From the NCBI RefSeq assembly GCF_008326345.1, contig NZ_BJEN01000003.1:372001-436000 (forward strand): a stretch of DNA of 64,000 bases. The letters are read 5' to 3'. Of this stretch, positions 17,742 to 26,012 are shown one piece after another. Positions within the stretch are counted from its first letter, which is position 1. Each line of letters starts with the position of its first letter. The translations under genes and the position numbers were made by a program. The DNA is from Cutibacterium modestum (GTDB lineage: Bacteria; Actinomycetota; Actinomycetes; Propionibacteriales; Propionibacteriaceae). The notes beneath the pieces are model-generated. The model ran no database searches. It saw only the letters and a program-made list of their open reading frames with translations, and was not told the DNA's origin.

Positions 17742-17747
17742 TAGAAT
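17742..17747 (+). promoter_or_regulatory. -10 box for a leaderless nuoB-like transcript
   Basis: TAGAAT lies 6 nt before the GTG start at 17754, which would put the transcription start at the initiation codon. There is no Shine-Dalgarno sequence. The 205-nt korA/nuoB-like interval must hold promoters in both directions. Confidence 0.45.
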
Positions 17748-17753
17748 GACCTG

Positions 17754-18152
17754 GTGAAATTCATCGACTGGTTCGCCGACGGATCCGTGTATGTCGTCGA
17801 CCTCGCCCTGGCCTGCTGCGGGGTCGAGAGCGAGGTGGCCGTGCCAGCCACTGCTGCGGTGCGTGAGGAGATCCCAGACGGAGCCGCGATAGTGGTGTTC
17901 GTCTCAGGGACGGTGACGACTGGTCTGGCCTCCGCGGTGCGTGTCACTGTCGATGAACTGAAGCGTAACCATCCTGTCGACGTTGTGGCTTTTGGAGCAT
18001 GCGCCTGCGCCGGCGGTCCCTACTGGGATTCCGCTGGCGTCGCTGCTGGGCTTCCGAATGCGGGGCTGGACGCCGACCACTGGATTCCGGGCTGTCCTCC
18101 TGGCCCTGACGCGCTCACCGGGTTTATGGCATCCTCCCGGGAGGCCGCATGA
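17754..18152 (+). CDS. NuoB-like [4Fe-4S] subunit (complex I 20 kDa / NiFe hydrogenase small-subunit fold)
   Basis: 132 residues. The four ligands of the N2-type cluster are all present: the vicinal Cys21-Cys22 pair in 'LACCGVE', Cys83 in 'FGACACAGGPYW' and Cys114 in 'PGCPPGPDAL'. It is shorter than ordinary NuoB (~160-180) and lacks its N-terminal helix. Its stop overlaps the next gene (ATGA). With the two following genes it forms a NuoB-NuoC-NuoI-like trio without NuoD, NuoH or antiporter subunits, so it cannot be a whole complex I. It probably binds another complex or acts as a soluble electron-transfer module (inference). Confidence 0.82.
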   Translation: MKFIDWFADGSVYVVDLALACCGVESEVAVPATAAVREEIPDGAAIVVFVSGTVTTGLASAVRVTVDELKRNHPVDVVAFGACACAGGPYWDSAGVAAGLPNAGLDADHWIPGCPPGPDALTGFMASSREAA

Positions 18153-18742
18153 CAACCCGCGATGTCCCCGCAACTGCCTGGCACGATGCCGTCGCCCAGG
18201 CGGTGTCTACTCATCCATGGCTGGCTCATATGACGGCTATCGACGGGGTCGGGGAGCGCGGCCAGGATCCCGACATCATCGTGGTCTGCCGTATGGAGAA
18301 CCATGACGGCGATGACGTCACCGTCTCCACTCGTGTGCCCCGTAATGACGGGACCTTGGACTCGGTTGTCGACGTCCTGGCAGGAGCATCCTGGTATCAG
18401 CGGGAGATCCACGACTTTTTTGGGGTGAGGTTTGTCGGCCCTGGGGCGGATGACCGTGCCCTCCTTATCCATGACGCGCTGAAGCCGCCCCTGCGCAAGG
18501 AGGCTGTGTTGGCGCAGCGAGCCGATACTGTGTGGCCGGGGTCGGCTGACCGGGCCACCTCGAAGTCCGCTAGTCGGCGTTTGCCTGCCGGTGTTCCCGA
18601 CCCTGAGACGTGGCGGCGTATCAAAGGTGGCGAGGGTGTTCCGGATGTTGAGGTTGTCGCGGCTATGACAGGTCGGCGTCCGCGATCAGGCGCCGCGCGG
18701 GCGGCGCACATGACGAGGACGACGTTGGGGAGGCGAGCATGA
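18149..18742 (+). CDS. NuoC-like 30 kDa subunit
   Basis: 197 residues. The middle carries the diagnostic stretch '[16 protein letters not shown]', then '[18 protein letters not shown]', matching the conserved complex I 30-kDa motif (E-R-E-x-x-D-x-F-G-x-x-F ... PLRKD) in degraded form. The C-terminal 60 residues are basic and low-complexity and unlike NuoC. It is coupled by overlaps to both neighbours. In complex I this subunit docks the NuoD/NuoB module; here no NuoD gene is adjacent. Confidence 0.78.
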   Translation: MTTRDVPATAWHDAVAQAVSTHPWLAHMTAIDGVGERGQDPDIIVVCRMENHDGDDVTVSTRVPRNDGTLDSVVDVLAGASWYQREIHDFFGVRFVGPGADDRALLIHDALKPPLRKEAVLAQRADTVWPGSADRATSKSASRRLPAGVPDPETWRRIKGGEGVPDVEVVAAMTGRRPRSGAARAAHMTRTTLGRRA

Positions 18743-19047
18743 GACATTCGGCAATCGACCTCAACGTCGACGCGTGTACCTCCTGCGTGATCTGCGCCCG
18801 AGAATGTCCGGTCTGGTGCATCACCATTGACGCTCACCACGAATCGGTTCCGAGCTCCGATGTGCGCCGTCCCCGCACGGTAGCCGTTCTTGACGAGTTT
18901 ACTATCGACTGGGGACTGTGCATGTATTGCGGCATGTGTATCGAGTCCTGTCCGTTCGACGCCCTGTCCTGGAGCGACAAGCGTGTTCCAGATTCGGCAT
19001 CGCGCACCGACCTGGTCAGTGTGTGGGGATTGGACGGTGAGCGGTGA
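18739..19047 (+). CDS. NuoI-like 2x[4Fe-4S] ferredoxin
   Basis: 102 residues with two complete 4Fe-4S motifs: '[12 protein letters not shown]' near residue 13 and '[12 protein letters not shown]' near residue 59, spaced as in NuoI/8Fe ferredoxins. It is a likely electron carrier between KorAB, which reduces ferredoxin, and the NuoB/C-like proteins encoded just upstream. The start overlaps the nuoC-like stop, and the mannosyltransferase GTG overlaps its own stop. Confidence 0.88.
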   Translation: MRHSAIDLNVDACTSCVICARECPVWCITIDAHHESVPSSDVRRPRTVAVLDEFTIDWGLCMYCGMCIESCPFDALSWSDKRVPDSASRTDLVSVWGLDGER

Positions 19048-20624
19048 AACAGCCGGTTGGCTGGCAGCGACGAATCCATCTCGAATGGCTTGCCTACCTG
19101 CGTGCCTGGCGGTCCCGGTCGGTCCTGGAAGGGCTGGTCGGGACGATTCTCATCACGGCTGGATCACTCACTCCTGCCTATCTGCCGTTGAACTCGCCAT
19201 GGTGGTCTCGGCTGGATGAGGCGGGGTTGCGTGGATCGACGTGGCGCATTGTCGGGACCATACTCGTCCTCGTCGGCGTCGGTCTGCTAGTCGGTTCCTG
19301 GTTGCGGCTGCGGCCAGGTCGCGAGCCGCGCGACCTGGCCGCAGAGCCGCTGCCGAGGCATGTGCGTCGATATTTCAACCACCGTCCGGGTATTCGTGCT
19401 GGGCTTCACCCGTGGGCTGTGCTTGGCGTATGGGGCTTGCCTTTCCTGCTAGCCCCACCCATCTTCAGTCACGACTCCTATTCCTATGCCGCTCAGGGCT
19501 GGCTGCTGGAGAACGGCATCAGCCCCTACGAGGGATATCCGGGGTTGTTGCCGGGGGCCTTCGCCGATCAGGTCGCCCAGGAATGGCGTTACACTAGGAC
19601 CCCCTACGGGCCCCTAGCCCTCGTCGTCCAACATTGGATTGTTCATCTGAGCGGTGACAATCCTTATTGGTCGTCGGTGTTTATGCGTGTCCCGGCTCTT
19701 TTGGGCGTCGTTGCCATAGGGCTGTTGTTGTCCCGGGTGGCGCGTCGAGTCGGTCGAGATCCGCACTTTGCAGCCTGGTTCTCCACCCTCAACCCCATCC
19801 TCGTGGTGGACTTCATTGGAGGAGCGCATAATGACGCCCTCATGATGGGGCTGGTTGTTATCGGGTTGTGGATCGCCTGTATGTCGAGCTGGTCATGGAC
19901 GACTGGCGCGATACTCGTCGGGGGTGCGGCGGCCGTCAAGCAGCCGGCTTTTATGGTCGCAGTTGCCCTGCCACTGATCCGTCACCCTATGGCGTCGTGG
20001 CACCCGCGCCACCTCTTTCCAGCCCTGGGACGAGCAGTAGGGTCCCTGGCGATCTCGGTGGCGGTCTTTGCAGGTATTTCGTGGGCATCCGGTTTGGGAA
20101 TTGGCTGGTACCATGCCGTTGGCGTTCCCGGTATGGTGCTGACGGTGTCCCCCTTCACCCTTGTCGGCATGGGTGTGCGAATGGTGCTCGGTGCCTTGGG
20201 TGCGCATCAGGCGGCGGCGGCCGTCATTCCGATTGCTCAGGCTATTGGTGTGCTCGTTGGTGCGTTGTTGTTGGTGGTTATGGCCGTCCGGTTGTTACCG
20301 CGCAAGCCGCTGTCCTTTCTGGTGTTAGGATTTCTTGCCGTCGCGCTATGTGCCCCGGCCCTGCACTCCTGGTATGTGCTTTGGGGAGCACTGTTACTGC
20401 CGCTGATCGACGAAGCTGCCCGCTTCGTCCGCCCCGCGGTGTGGACCACCGTCATCTTGCTGTCTTTCGACGCCGTCAACCTGTCCTGGCGCAATAGCGC
20501 CGCCGCCCTCGGCATCGCGCTGGTTCTGGTGCTGGCGGCCCGCCTGGTGTGGCATGAACGCAGCCTGGGACAGGGATGGACGCACAAGGACGTCCACGTT
20601 CCGCATCCCCACAAGGTTCACTGA
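19044..20624 (+). CDS. mptB: Polyprenol-phosphate-mannose-dependent alpha-1,6-mannosyltransferase (MptB-like)
   Basis: GT-C fold integral membrane enzyme of 526 residues that extends lipomannan-type glycans outside the membrane using a polyprenol-phosphate sugar donor. Family regions seen are '[27 protein letters not shown]', with the acidic catalytic Asp in a first periplasmic loop, then '[12 protein letters not shown]' and '[20 protein letters not shown]'. About a dozen TM helices follow. GTG 19044 overlaps the ferredoxin stop (GTGA), so it may be co-transcribed with the electron-transfer trio, although the functions look unrelated. Full motif text is at positions 19460-19560 and 19790-19850. 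Confidence 0.85.
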   Translation: MKQPVGWQRRIHLEWLAYLRAWRSRSVLEGLVGTILITAGSLTPAYLPLNSPWWSRLDEAGLRGSTWRIVGTILVLVGVGLLVGSWLRLRPGREPRDLAAEPLPRHVRRYFNHRPGIRAGLHPWAVLGVWGLPFLLAPPIFSHDSYSYAAQGWLLENGISPYEGYPGLLPGAFADQVAQEWRYTRTPYGPLALVVQHWIVHLSGDNPYWSSVFMRVPALLGVVAIGLLLSRVARRVGRDPHFAAWFSTLNPILVVDFIGGAHNDALMMGLVVIGLWIACMSSWSWTTGAILVGGAAAVKQPAFMVAVALPLIRHPMASWHPRHLFPALGRAVGSLAISVAVFAGISWASGLGIGWYHAVGVPGMVLTVSPFTLVGMGVRMVLGALGAHQAAAAVIPIAQAIGVLVGALLLVVMAVRLLPRKPLSFLVLGFLAVALCAPALHSWYVLWGALLLPLIDEAARFVRPAVWTTVILLSFDAVNLSWRNSAAALGIALVLVLAARLVWHERSLGQGWTHKDVHVPHPHKVH

Positions 20625-20724
20625 CTGCCACAGTGGCGCACTGTGTGGCGCCGGGACGGCGGGTGGCGGGCGTCATGATTGATGGTGCGCGAGGCCTCAA
20701 CCCCCGACGTGGCAGGCTGGGGAC

Positions 20725-21660
20725 ATGGATGAGGTGAAAATCAGCGGTACCGACGATGTGACGATCACCCTGAACCGTCCCCGAGCGATCAACTCGTTGT
20801 CCGGCGAGATGCTGGGGGCTATTGGGAAGGTCGTCAAGGGGTCGCTGCGCAGCATCGACTTGTCGGGGGCAGGGGAGCGCGGCTACTGCTCGGGGGCTGA
20901 CATTCGCGAACTCAGGTCAGTGGCGCTGGAGGATCCCGAGGCAGCCGGTGACTGGCTGGATGCTGAGTACGACGTCGATGCCGCCATTGCCGAGGTGCAC
21001 TCGGGGACCGCGCACCTACACGGTATCTCCATGGGCGGCGGGTTGGGGTTGGCGTTACGGCTCAAACACGTTGAAGCCCGCGACGACCTCGTCTTTGCGA
21101 TGCCGGAAACAGGTATAGGTCTATGGCCTGACGTTGGCGTGTGCTTCGAGCTCTCACGAGCCCCGCGCCTTGTCGGACGCCATTTGGCCATGACCGGGGC
21201 CGCTATTGACGCGGCTTCGGCGCTGTGGGCTGGTTTGGTGGATGAGGTCGTCGACGCCGGCGGCGACCCCGCTGACGTTGATCCGGTCGCGTGTCAGTTG
21301 GCTCGTGACGCGGTGTGGATTCAGGAGTGTTACAACACTGATGACCCCGTCGAGGTGTGCCGTCGATTGGCTGATCGTCCCGAGGAAGCCGCGCGCAAGA
21401 CGGCTGAGCACATTGCGACGCGCTGCCCGTTGTCGGTAGCTGTCGCTTTGGCGGCTGTCATCAAGGCCGAATCCGCGTCAGGCCTCGGCGAGGTATTGGA
21501 GACCGATCGTGCCCTGGGACGGTCCTTCATGCGCAATTCGGACTTCTGTGAGGGGGTGCGCGCCCAGCTGGTCGACAAGGACCGCAACCCGCACTGGTCC
21601 CACGGGAGCTTGGCTAACGTGTCGGCTCGCCAGGTTGAGGGGATGTTCGACCCGTCCTGA
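20725..21660 (+). CDS. Enoyl-CoA hydratase/isomerase family, 3-hydroxyisobutyryl-CoA hydrolase-like
   Basis: Crotonase fold, 311 residues. 'CSGADIREL' and 'GISMGGGLGLALR' form the oxyanion hole, and 'AMPETGIGLWPDVGVC' is the characteristic stretch of 3-hydroxyisobutyryl-CoA hydrolases (valine degradation) rather than enoyl-CoA hydratases. The protein is shorter than the usual ~345-380 residues. It stands alone after the mannosyltransferase and converges with xthA (1 nt between stops). Substrate range beyond the family is not readable. Confidence 0.85.
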   Translation: MDEVKISGTDDVTITLNRPRAINSLSGEMLGAIGKVVKGSLRSIDLSGAGERGYCSGADIRELRSVALEDPEAAGDWLDAEYDVDAAIAEVHSGTAHLHGISMGGGLGLALRLKHVEARDDLVFAMPETGIGLWPDVGVCFELSRAPRLVGRHLAMTGAAIDAASALWAGLVDEVVDAGGDPADVDPVACQLARDAVWIQECYNTDDPVEVCRRLADRPEEAARKTAEHIATRCPLSVAVALAAVIKAESASGLGEVLETDRALGRSFMRNSDFCEGVRAQLVDKDRNPHWSHGSLANVSARQVEGMFDPS

Positions 21661-21661
21661 C

Positions 21662-22555
21662 TTACACATCGTAGTCGACGACGACTGCGGCGTGGTCGGA
21701 GGTGCGCTCGGCGTAAGAGGAGTCACGGTCGATTTCGGTCGTGACGGCCCTTTTCGCTAATTCTGGTGATGCCAGGTGATAGTCGATGCGCCAGCCCGCG
21801 TCATTGATGAAGGCCTTGCCGCGCCAGCTCCACCATGAGTAGGGTCCGTTGATGTCAGGGTGTTGGGCGCGCAGGACGTCAACGAGGGTGTCGGGGGAGA
21901 CAATGGTGTCGAACCACTGTCTTTCCTCGGGCAGGAATCCTTCGTTGTGCTGGTTAGCTTTCCAGTTCTTGAGGTCGGCGTTCTCGTGGGCGATGTTGAA
22001 GTCGCCTATGACGAGGAAGTGACGACCCTGGGCTGCGCATTCCTGACAGCGTCGGGTTAGGTGATCGCGGAACCCTGCCAAGAAAGCCATTTTACGGTCC
22101 TGCTTGGCGATGGCTTTCTCGTTAGTCGGATCCGGGGTGGCTCCCTTGGGTAGGTAGAGGCAGGCGACAGTGAGGAGAGAATCGGCCAGGTCGACTTCGA
22201 TGTAGCGTCCCTCCTCGGCGAAGGGCAGCAACTCGGTGGGGAGGCCGTCAGTGTTGCCGGTGACTACCTCATCTAGGTTGGGAGTCTGGCCGGGAGCCAT
22301 GACGAGGTGGGTTCCCCAGGACCGGACCTCGGCTGGGGCGGTACGGGTGAGTAGCGCGACGCCGTTGCGTCCGGCCAGCGAGCCGGGTGCCCATGAGACG
22401 TGACGGTCGCCGAAGGCTCCCTCGGGTAGGTCGGCAGGTCGACAGCGCACTTCCTGCAGCCCGACGACGTCACAGTCGCGAGCTGCCATCCACTCGGAGA
22501 ACCCCCGCTTCAGGGCGGCTCGGATGCCGTTGATGTTGAAGCTGGCGATGCGCAT
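21662..22555 (-). CDS. xthA: Exodeoxyribonuclease III
   Basis: AP endonuclease/3'-5' exonuclease of base-excision repair, 297 residues, EEP fold. It starts 'MRIASFNINGIRA' with the metal-binding Glu in 'GLQEVRC'. 'GDFNIAHENADLKN' and the C-terminal 'RIDYHLAS' and 'SDHAAVVVDYDV' hold the catalytic Asp/Asn/His. ATG 22555 is preceded by TATATG only a few bases upstream, again hinting at a leaderless or very short leader. It is a single gene with its own promoter, converging with the crotonase gene. Confidence 0.95.
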   Translation of the reverse strand: MRIASFNINGIRAALKRGFSEWMAARDCDVVGLQEVRCRPADLPEGAFGDRHVSWAPGSLAGRNGVALLTRTAPAEVRSWGTHLVMAPGQTPNLDEVVTGNTDGLPTELLPFAEEGRYIEVDLADSLLTVACLYLPKGATPDPTNEKAIAKQDRKMAFLAGFRDHLTRRCQECAAQGRHFLVIGDFNIAHENADLKNWKANQHNEGFLPEERQWFDTIVSPDTLVDVLRAQHPDINGPYSWWSWRGKAFINDAGWRIDYHLASPELAKRAVTTEIDRDSSYAERTSDHAAVVVDYDV

Positions 22556-22741
22556 ATACAGAGTGTGTCACAACGATGGTGCGCGGAGGTGGTTGTTTCG
22601 GTCTCACCTGCGAAGATGTCTGAGGAATGCCGTGCTTACGAGCGATGCCGCGCGGCCGGAAATACGCCCGTGAGGCTGTCTGGATTGGTCATGGCTGCGG
22701 TCTGCCTGCTAGCATCAGCGATCGTTGGCTAGCGCCAGCAT

Positions 22742-22822
22742 GGCAGGTTGCCCGAGTGGCCAAAGGGAGCGGTCTGTAAAACCGTCGGTTCGCCTACGTT
22801 GGTTCGAATCCAACACCTGCCA
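22742..22822 (+). tRNA. tRNA-Tyr (GTA)
   Basis: Class II tRNA with a long variable arm. The acceptor GGCAGGT pairs with ACCTGCC, the anticodon loop is CTGTAAA (anticodon GTA), and the T-loop GGTTCGAATCC is intact. CCA is not encoded. Confidence 0.95.
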
Positions 22823-23026
22823 CACAACCCCCGGGGTCGGATGGATTCGGGGGTTGGTTTCGCTATGGCTGGGTCTTGGGCTGGCATTTGTTCGGTCGGA
22901 GATGTGATTGTGGTGGGACGACTCGGTTCGGCTGAAAGCCAGTCTCAGGGGTTTAATCCCCGGCGTCAGGGGAGTCGGGTTCTGATTTGCCAACGGTCGG
23001 AAGCTCGTGTAGCTTTCTCATCCGTT

Positions 23027-23099
23027 GCCCCTATAGCTCAGTAGGCAGAGCGTCTCCATGGTAAGGAGAAGGTCAGCAGTTCGATTCTGCTTGGGGGCT
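23027..23099 (+). tRNA. tRNA-Thr (GGT)
   Basis: Acceptor GCCCCTA pairs with TGGGGGC. The anticodon stem TCTCC/GGAGA encloses ATGGTAA (anticodon GGT). The T-arm has TTCGATTC. CCA is not encoded. First of a Thr-Met-rpmG cluster. Confidence 0.95.
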
Positions 23100-23165
23100 C
23101 TGGGTGTGAATCGGCCCCACTTGCCCGGTGGGTCGGGCCAATAAAGTGGTGCCGAGGATCACATT

Positions 23166-23240
23166 GGCGGGGTAGCTCAGGGGTAGAGCAAGCGGCTCAT
23201 AATCGCTGTGTCGCGGGTTCGATTCCCGCTCCCGCTACCA
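23166..23240 (+). tRNA. tRNA-Met (CAT), elongator type
   Basis: Acceptor GGCGGGG pairs with TCCCGCT; loop CTCATAA gives anticodon CAT; CCA is encoded at 23238-23240. The anticodon stem AGCGG/TCGCT lacks the three G-C pairs of the initiator, so it is the elongator. It lies 56 nt before rpmG. Confidence 0.95.
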
Positions 23241-23296
23241 ACCTAAACCGGGGAAACCCGGGAGTGCCCACTCCGCACGGCTCGAAAGTAGGAAAG

Positions 23297-23467
23297 ATGG
23301 CCAAAAAGTCCGGCGACGTTCGCCCGAAGATCACGCTCGCCTGCACCGAGTGCAAGGAGCGCAACTACATCACCAAGAAGAACCGCCGCAACAATCCTGA
23401 TCGCATGGAGATGGCGAAGTTCTGCCCGCGCTGCCGTAAGCACACGGCGCACCGTGAGACCCGCTGA
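23297..23467 (+). CDS. rpmG: Ribosomal protein bL33
   Basis: 56 residues, basic, with the zinc-ribbon cysteines kept (C-x-x-C in '[10 protein letters not shown]' and '[10 protein letters not shown]'), i.e. the C+ form of L33. ATG 23297 follows AGGAAAG. It shares the tRNA-Thr/tRNA-Met unit and is followed by a hairpin (23496-23526). Downstream of this spot in actinobacteria one expects hadAB-murB-secE, which is what follows. Confidence 0.97.
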
Positions 23468-23495
23468 CATCGGGATCTAGATCCAAGAACCTTAA

Positions 23496-23526
23496 ACGAG
23501 GGGTCGTCTTTAGAGCGGTCCCTCGT
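23496..23526 (+). terminator. Hairpin after rpmG
   Basis: Stem ACGAGGG / CCCTCGT (7 bp) with a 17-nt loop, 28 nt after the rpmG stop; no T-tract. Confidence 0.5.
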
Positions 23527-23661
23527 GCTGTGTGTGGAGCGGAGAGCGTGTTCCGGCGGGCTCTGTGATTTGGCGGCAGAAGGGTAGAAGCACACATGGG
23601 GGCTTCGTGTAGCCGGCAGCAGCCCTCTGGCCACTGTGGGCGCCGCTTGTCTTTCGGATGG

Positions 23662-23737
23662 TGTCCGCTAGCTGCCAAAACTACCTTGGATTCGTGACGG
23701 TAACGTTACCGTCGGCTTTTTTGGGCAGCTACGGACA
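23662..23737. repeat. Nested dyad with an 18-bp perfect palindrome
   Basis: The inner palindrome GACGGTAACGTTACCGTC (23696-23713) is followed by GGCTTTTTT. Outer arms TGTCCG-TAGCTGCC (left, from 23662) and GGCAGCTA-CGGACA (right, to 23737) pair with single bulges. The inner hairpin plus T6 fits an intrinsic terminator; the outer arms make the whole a ~76-nt cruciform in an otherwise empty 470-nt interval. Confidence 0.6.
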
Positions 23738-23927
23738 GTAAACGCTGGTATCGGGCCTCACATACACCACATTGCGGATAGTTCTTTGCGACTTGCCCTA
23801 CCATGCTCTCGCAGTATGTTCACCCAACATCACGCCTAGCCGGCTAGATGAAGAAGAGGTCCCACACATATCTGTGCTGCTTGCTTTGTTCCATCTCGAA
23901 GCGCTCCGCGGCGTCGGGGGTCTGGGA

Positions 23928-23933
23928 TAGCCT
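23928..23933 (+). promoter_or_regulatory. -10 box for a leaderless hadA transcript
   Basis: TAGCCT ends 6 nt before ATG 23940 and no ribosome site is present, so transcription is expected to begin at the start codon. Confidence 0.4.
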
Positions 23934-23939
23934 GACAGC

Positions 23940-24368
23940 ATGTCGATCAGTCCTGATGTCGTCGGGCGCACCTACCCGACGACAGACCCCTACCTCGTTA
24001 CAGCGGAGAAAATCCGTGAACTTGCCACTGCTTTGGGTGACACCGCTCCGGCCTATCAAGGCGACGACCCGATTGCCCCGCCCACATTCGCGATGGTGCT
24101 GGCGTCTCGGGCGTGGGAGGCGTTGTTCGACGATGAGCAGCTTGACCTGCACCTGGAGCACATGATCCACACCGACCAGTCTTTTAACTGGATCCGTCCG
24201 CTCCACAAGGGCGACGAGGTGACAGCCACCCTCACGATCACTTCCGTACGTATCCGAGGCAATAGCGACATCATCGGTATCGACGTCTCTTTGGATCACG
24301 TCAACGGCGAGCATTTGGGCAATGCCACCTCAACGTTGTGGCACACCCGTCCGAAGGGGGACGCGTGA
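23940..24368 (+). CDS. hadA: HadA-like (R)-hydratase, N-terminal MaoC-type subunit
   Basis: 142-residue single hot-dog domain of the UPF0336/MaoC_N type ('GRTYPTTDPYLVTAEKI', 'APPTFAMVLA', 'DQSFNWIRPLHKGDE'). In mycobacteria HadA pairs with HadB to dehydrate 3-hydroxyacyl-ACP in FAS-II. Here the same pair lies in the conserved place between rpmG and murB. This organism has no known mycolates, so a role in another acyl pathway is likely (inference). Its TGA overlaps the GTG of hadB. Confidence 0.82.
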   Translation: MSISPDVVGRTYPTTDPYLVTAEKIRELATALGDTAPAYQGDDPIAPPTFAMVLASRAWEALFDDEQLDLHLEHMIHTDQSFNWIRPLHKGDEVTATLTITSVRIRGNSDIIGIDVSLDHVNGEHLGNATSTLWHTRPKGDA

Positions 24369-24778
24369 GCCTTGAGCTGACAGAGGGCCAAACGTTCGGA
24401 CCGCGCACCATCAAGGTCACTCGGACCACTCTGGTCCGCTACGCAGGCGCGTCCGGCGACTTTAACCCTATTCACTACAGTGATTGCGCCGCCCGTGAGG
24501 CCGGCATGGACGGAGTGATCGCCCATGGCATGTGGACTATGGGTGCGACTCTTGGTGCTGTCATCGACTGGGTTGGTGGCCCTGAGCGGGTTATTTCGCA
24601 GCGGGCCCGCTTTACCCGACCGGTTCAGGTTCCGGATACCAAGGAGGGCGCAGCCATTGAGGTTGCCGCCATGGTACGCAAGGTCAGTGATGAAGCGGCG
24701 ACCCTTGCCGTCGACGTCAAATGCAATGGCCAATCGGTCCTCGGCCGCGTCGAGGTCGGCGTCAGGCGGGGGGAGTAA
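24365..24778 (+). CDS. hadB: HadB-like MaoC dehydratase
   Basis: 137 residues from GTG 24365 (GTGA overlap with hadA). The hydratase-2 motif is clear: 'GDFNPIHYSDCAAREAGMDGVIAHGMWTMG' (positions 24455-24545) with the catalytic Asp and His. It is the active partner of the HadA/HadB heterodimer. The stop overlaps the murB ATG by one base, so hadA-hadB-murB form one tightly coupled operon. Confidence 0.87.
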   Translation: MSLELTEGQTFGPRTIKVTRTTLVRYAGASGDFNPIHYSDCAAREAGMDGVIAHGMWTMGATLGAVIDWVGGPERVISQRARFTRPVQVPDTKEGAAIEVAAMVRKVSDEAATLAVDVKCNGQSVLGRVEVGVRRGE

Positions 24779-25908
24779 TGAGTACCACTGTCATCGGCCC
24801 TTACGAGGACGACGATCCCGCGGAGGCATGCAGCACTATCCACCATGAGGCCATTGGGGCAACATCCGCACTGTCTGGTGGCGACAGCGTCTCGTTGGCC
24901 CCATTGACAACCTTGAAGGTAGGCGGCCCGGCCCGTCGCCTCGTCATTGCGACGACCAACGATGAACTCCTGGGGGCTGTTCGCGACTGTGATCGTTGCG
25001 GCGAACCATGCCTGGTGCTCGGTGGCGGCTCGAATGTCCTCGTTGGTGACGGCGGGTTCGACGGTACTGTTGTCCGCGTCGCTACCTCGGGGCTGTCCGC
25101 GGAGGTCTCGTCGTGCGGGGGTGCTTTGGTGACGGTCGCTGCGGGCCAGGTTTGGGATGACTTTGTCGTCCACGCCATCGAGCAGGAATGGATCGGCCCG
25201 GAATTCCTCTCCGGTATCCCCGGTCTCGTCGGGTCGACGCCCATTCAGAACGTCGGTGCGTACGGCGTCGAAGTGAGCGAGTTCATCGCGAGGGTGCGTA
25301 CTTGGGACCGTGTCGACGACACCCAGCGCACTTTTACCGCTGATCAGTGTGGCTTCGGGTATCGCTCTAGCCGTTTCAAGGCTGAGCCTGATCGTTACGT
25401 CGTCCTTGACGTCACCATGCAATTTAACCTCGGTACCCGCTCTTTACCAGTCCGCTACGCCGAGCTAGCGCGACGTTTGGGCGTCAAGCTGGGGGAGAGG
25501 GTCAATACGTCCACGGTGCGCGAGACGGTACTGGCGGTCCGTGGCGGCAAAGGGATGGTCCTCAATCCCGATGACTATGACACCTGGAGTGCCGGATCTT
25601 TCTTTACCAACCCGCTGGTGGCTCCGGATCAGGTTCCCGACGGAGCTCCGGCCTTCGCCCAGCCCGACGGTCGGGTCAAGACGAGCGCGGCTTGGCTCAT
25701 CGACCACGCCGGTTACGGCAAGGGGTTTAAGGTGGCTGGCGACGCCCCGGCAAGTCTGTCGACCAAGCACGTGCTGGCTCTGACGAATCGTGGAGGTGCC
25801 AGTTCCGACGATCTCACCACCCTGGCACGCACCGTTATCGACGGAGTCCGCGACGCCTATGGGATCACCTTGGTGCCGGAGCCGCGCCTGATCGGCTGCA
25901 CGATCTGA
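24778..25908 (+). CDS. murB: UDP-N-acetylenolpyruvoylglucosamine reductase
   Basis: FAD-dependent reductase that makes UDP-MurNAc for peptidoglycan. The FAD-binding part includes 'TTLKVGGPARRLVIA' and 'VLGGGSNVLVGD'. 'GIPGLVGSTPIQNVGAYGVE' and 'GYRSSRFK' are in the core, the catalytic Ser is in 'WSAGSFFTNP', and 'KTSAAWLIDHAGYGKGF' follows. It is the type I, longer form (376 residues). ATG 24778 is preceded by GGGGGGAG. An in-frame upstream extension to 24721 overlaps hadB and is not supported. Confidence 0.95.
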   Translation: MSTTVIGPYEDDDPAEACSTIHHEAIGATSALSGGDSVSLAPLTTLKVGGPARRLVIATTNDELLGAVRDCDRCGEPCLVLGGGSNVLVGDGGFDGTVVRVATSGLSAEVSSCGGALVTVAAGQVWDDFVVHAIEQEWIGPEFLSGIPGLVGSTPIQNVGAYGVEVSEFIARVRTWDRVDDTQRTFTADQCGFGYRSSRFKAEPDRYVVLDVTMQFNLGTRSLPVRYAELARRLGVKLGERVNTSTVRETVLAVRGGKGMVLNPDDYDTWSAGSFFTNPLVAPDQVPDGAPAFAQPDGRVKTSAAWLIDHAGYGKGFKVAGDAPASLSTKHVLALTNRGGASSDDLTTLARTVIDGVRDAYGITLVPEPRLIGCTI

Positions 25909-26012
25909 CCGTTCCCATCACGGTTGGTCCCAGCATGGCAGATGACCCTTCATGCCCGGCTGTAGGGGAGGGTCGCGTATCATTTTGACCGGCGGGGGGA
26001 GACAATTGGGCC

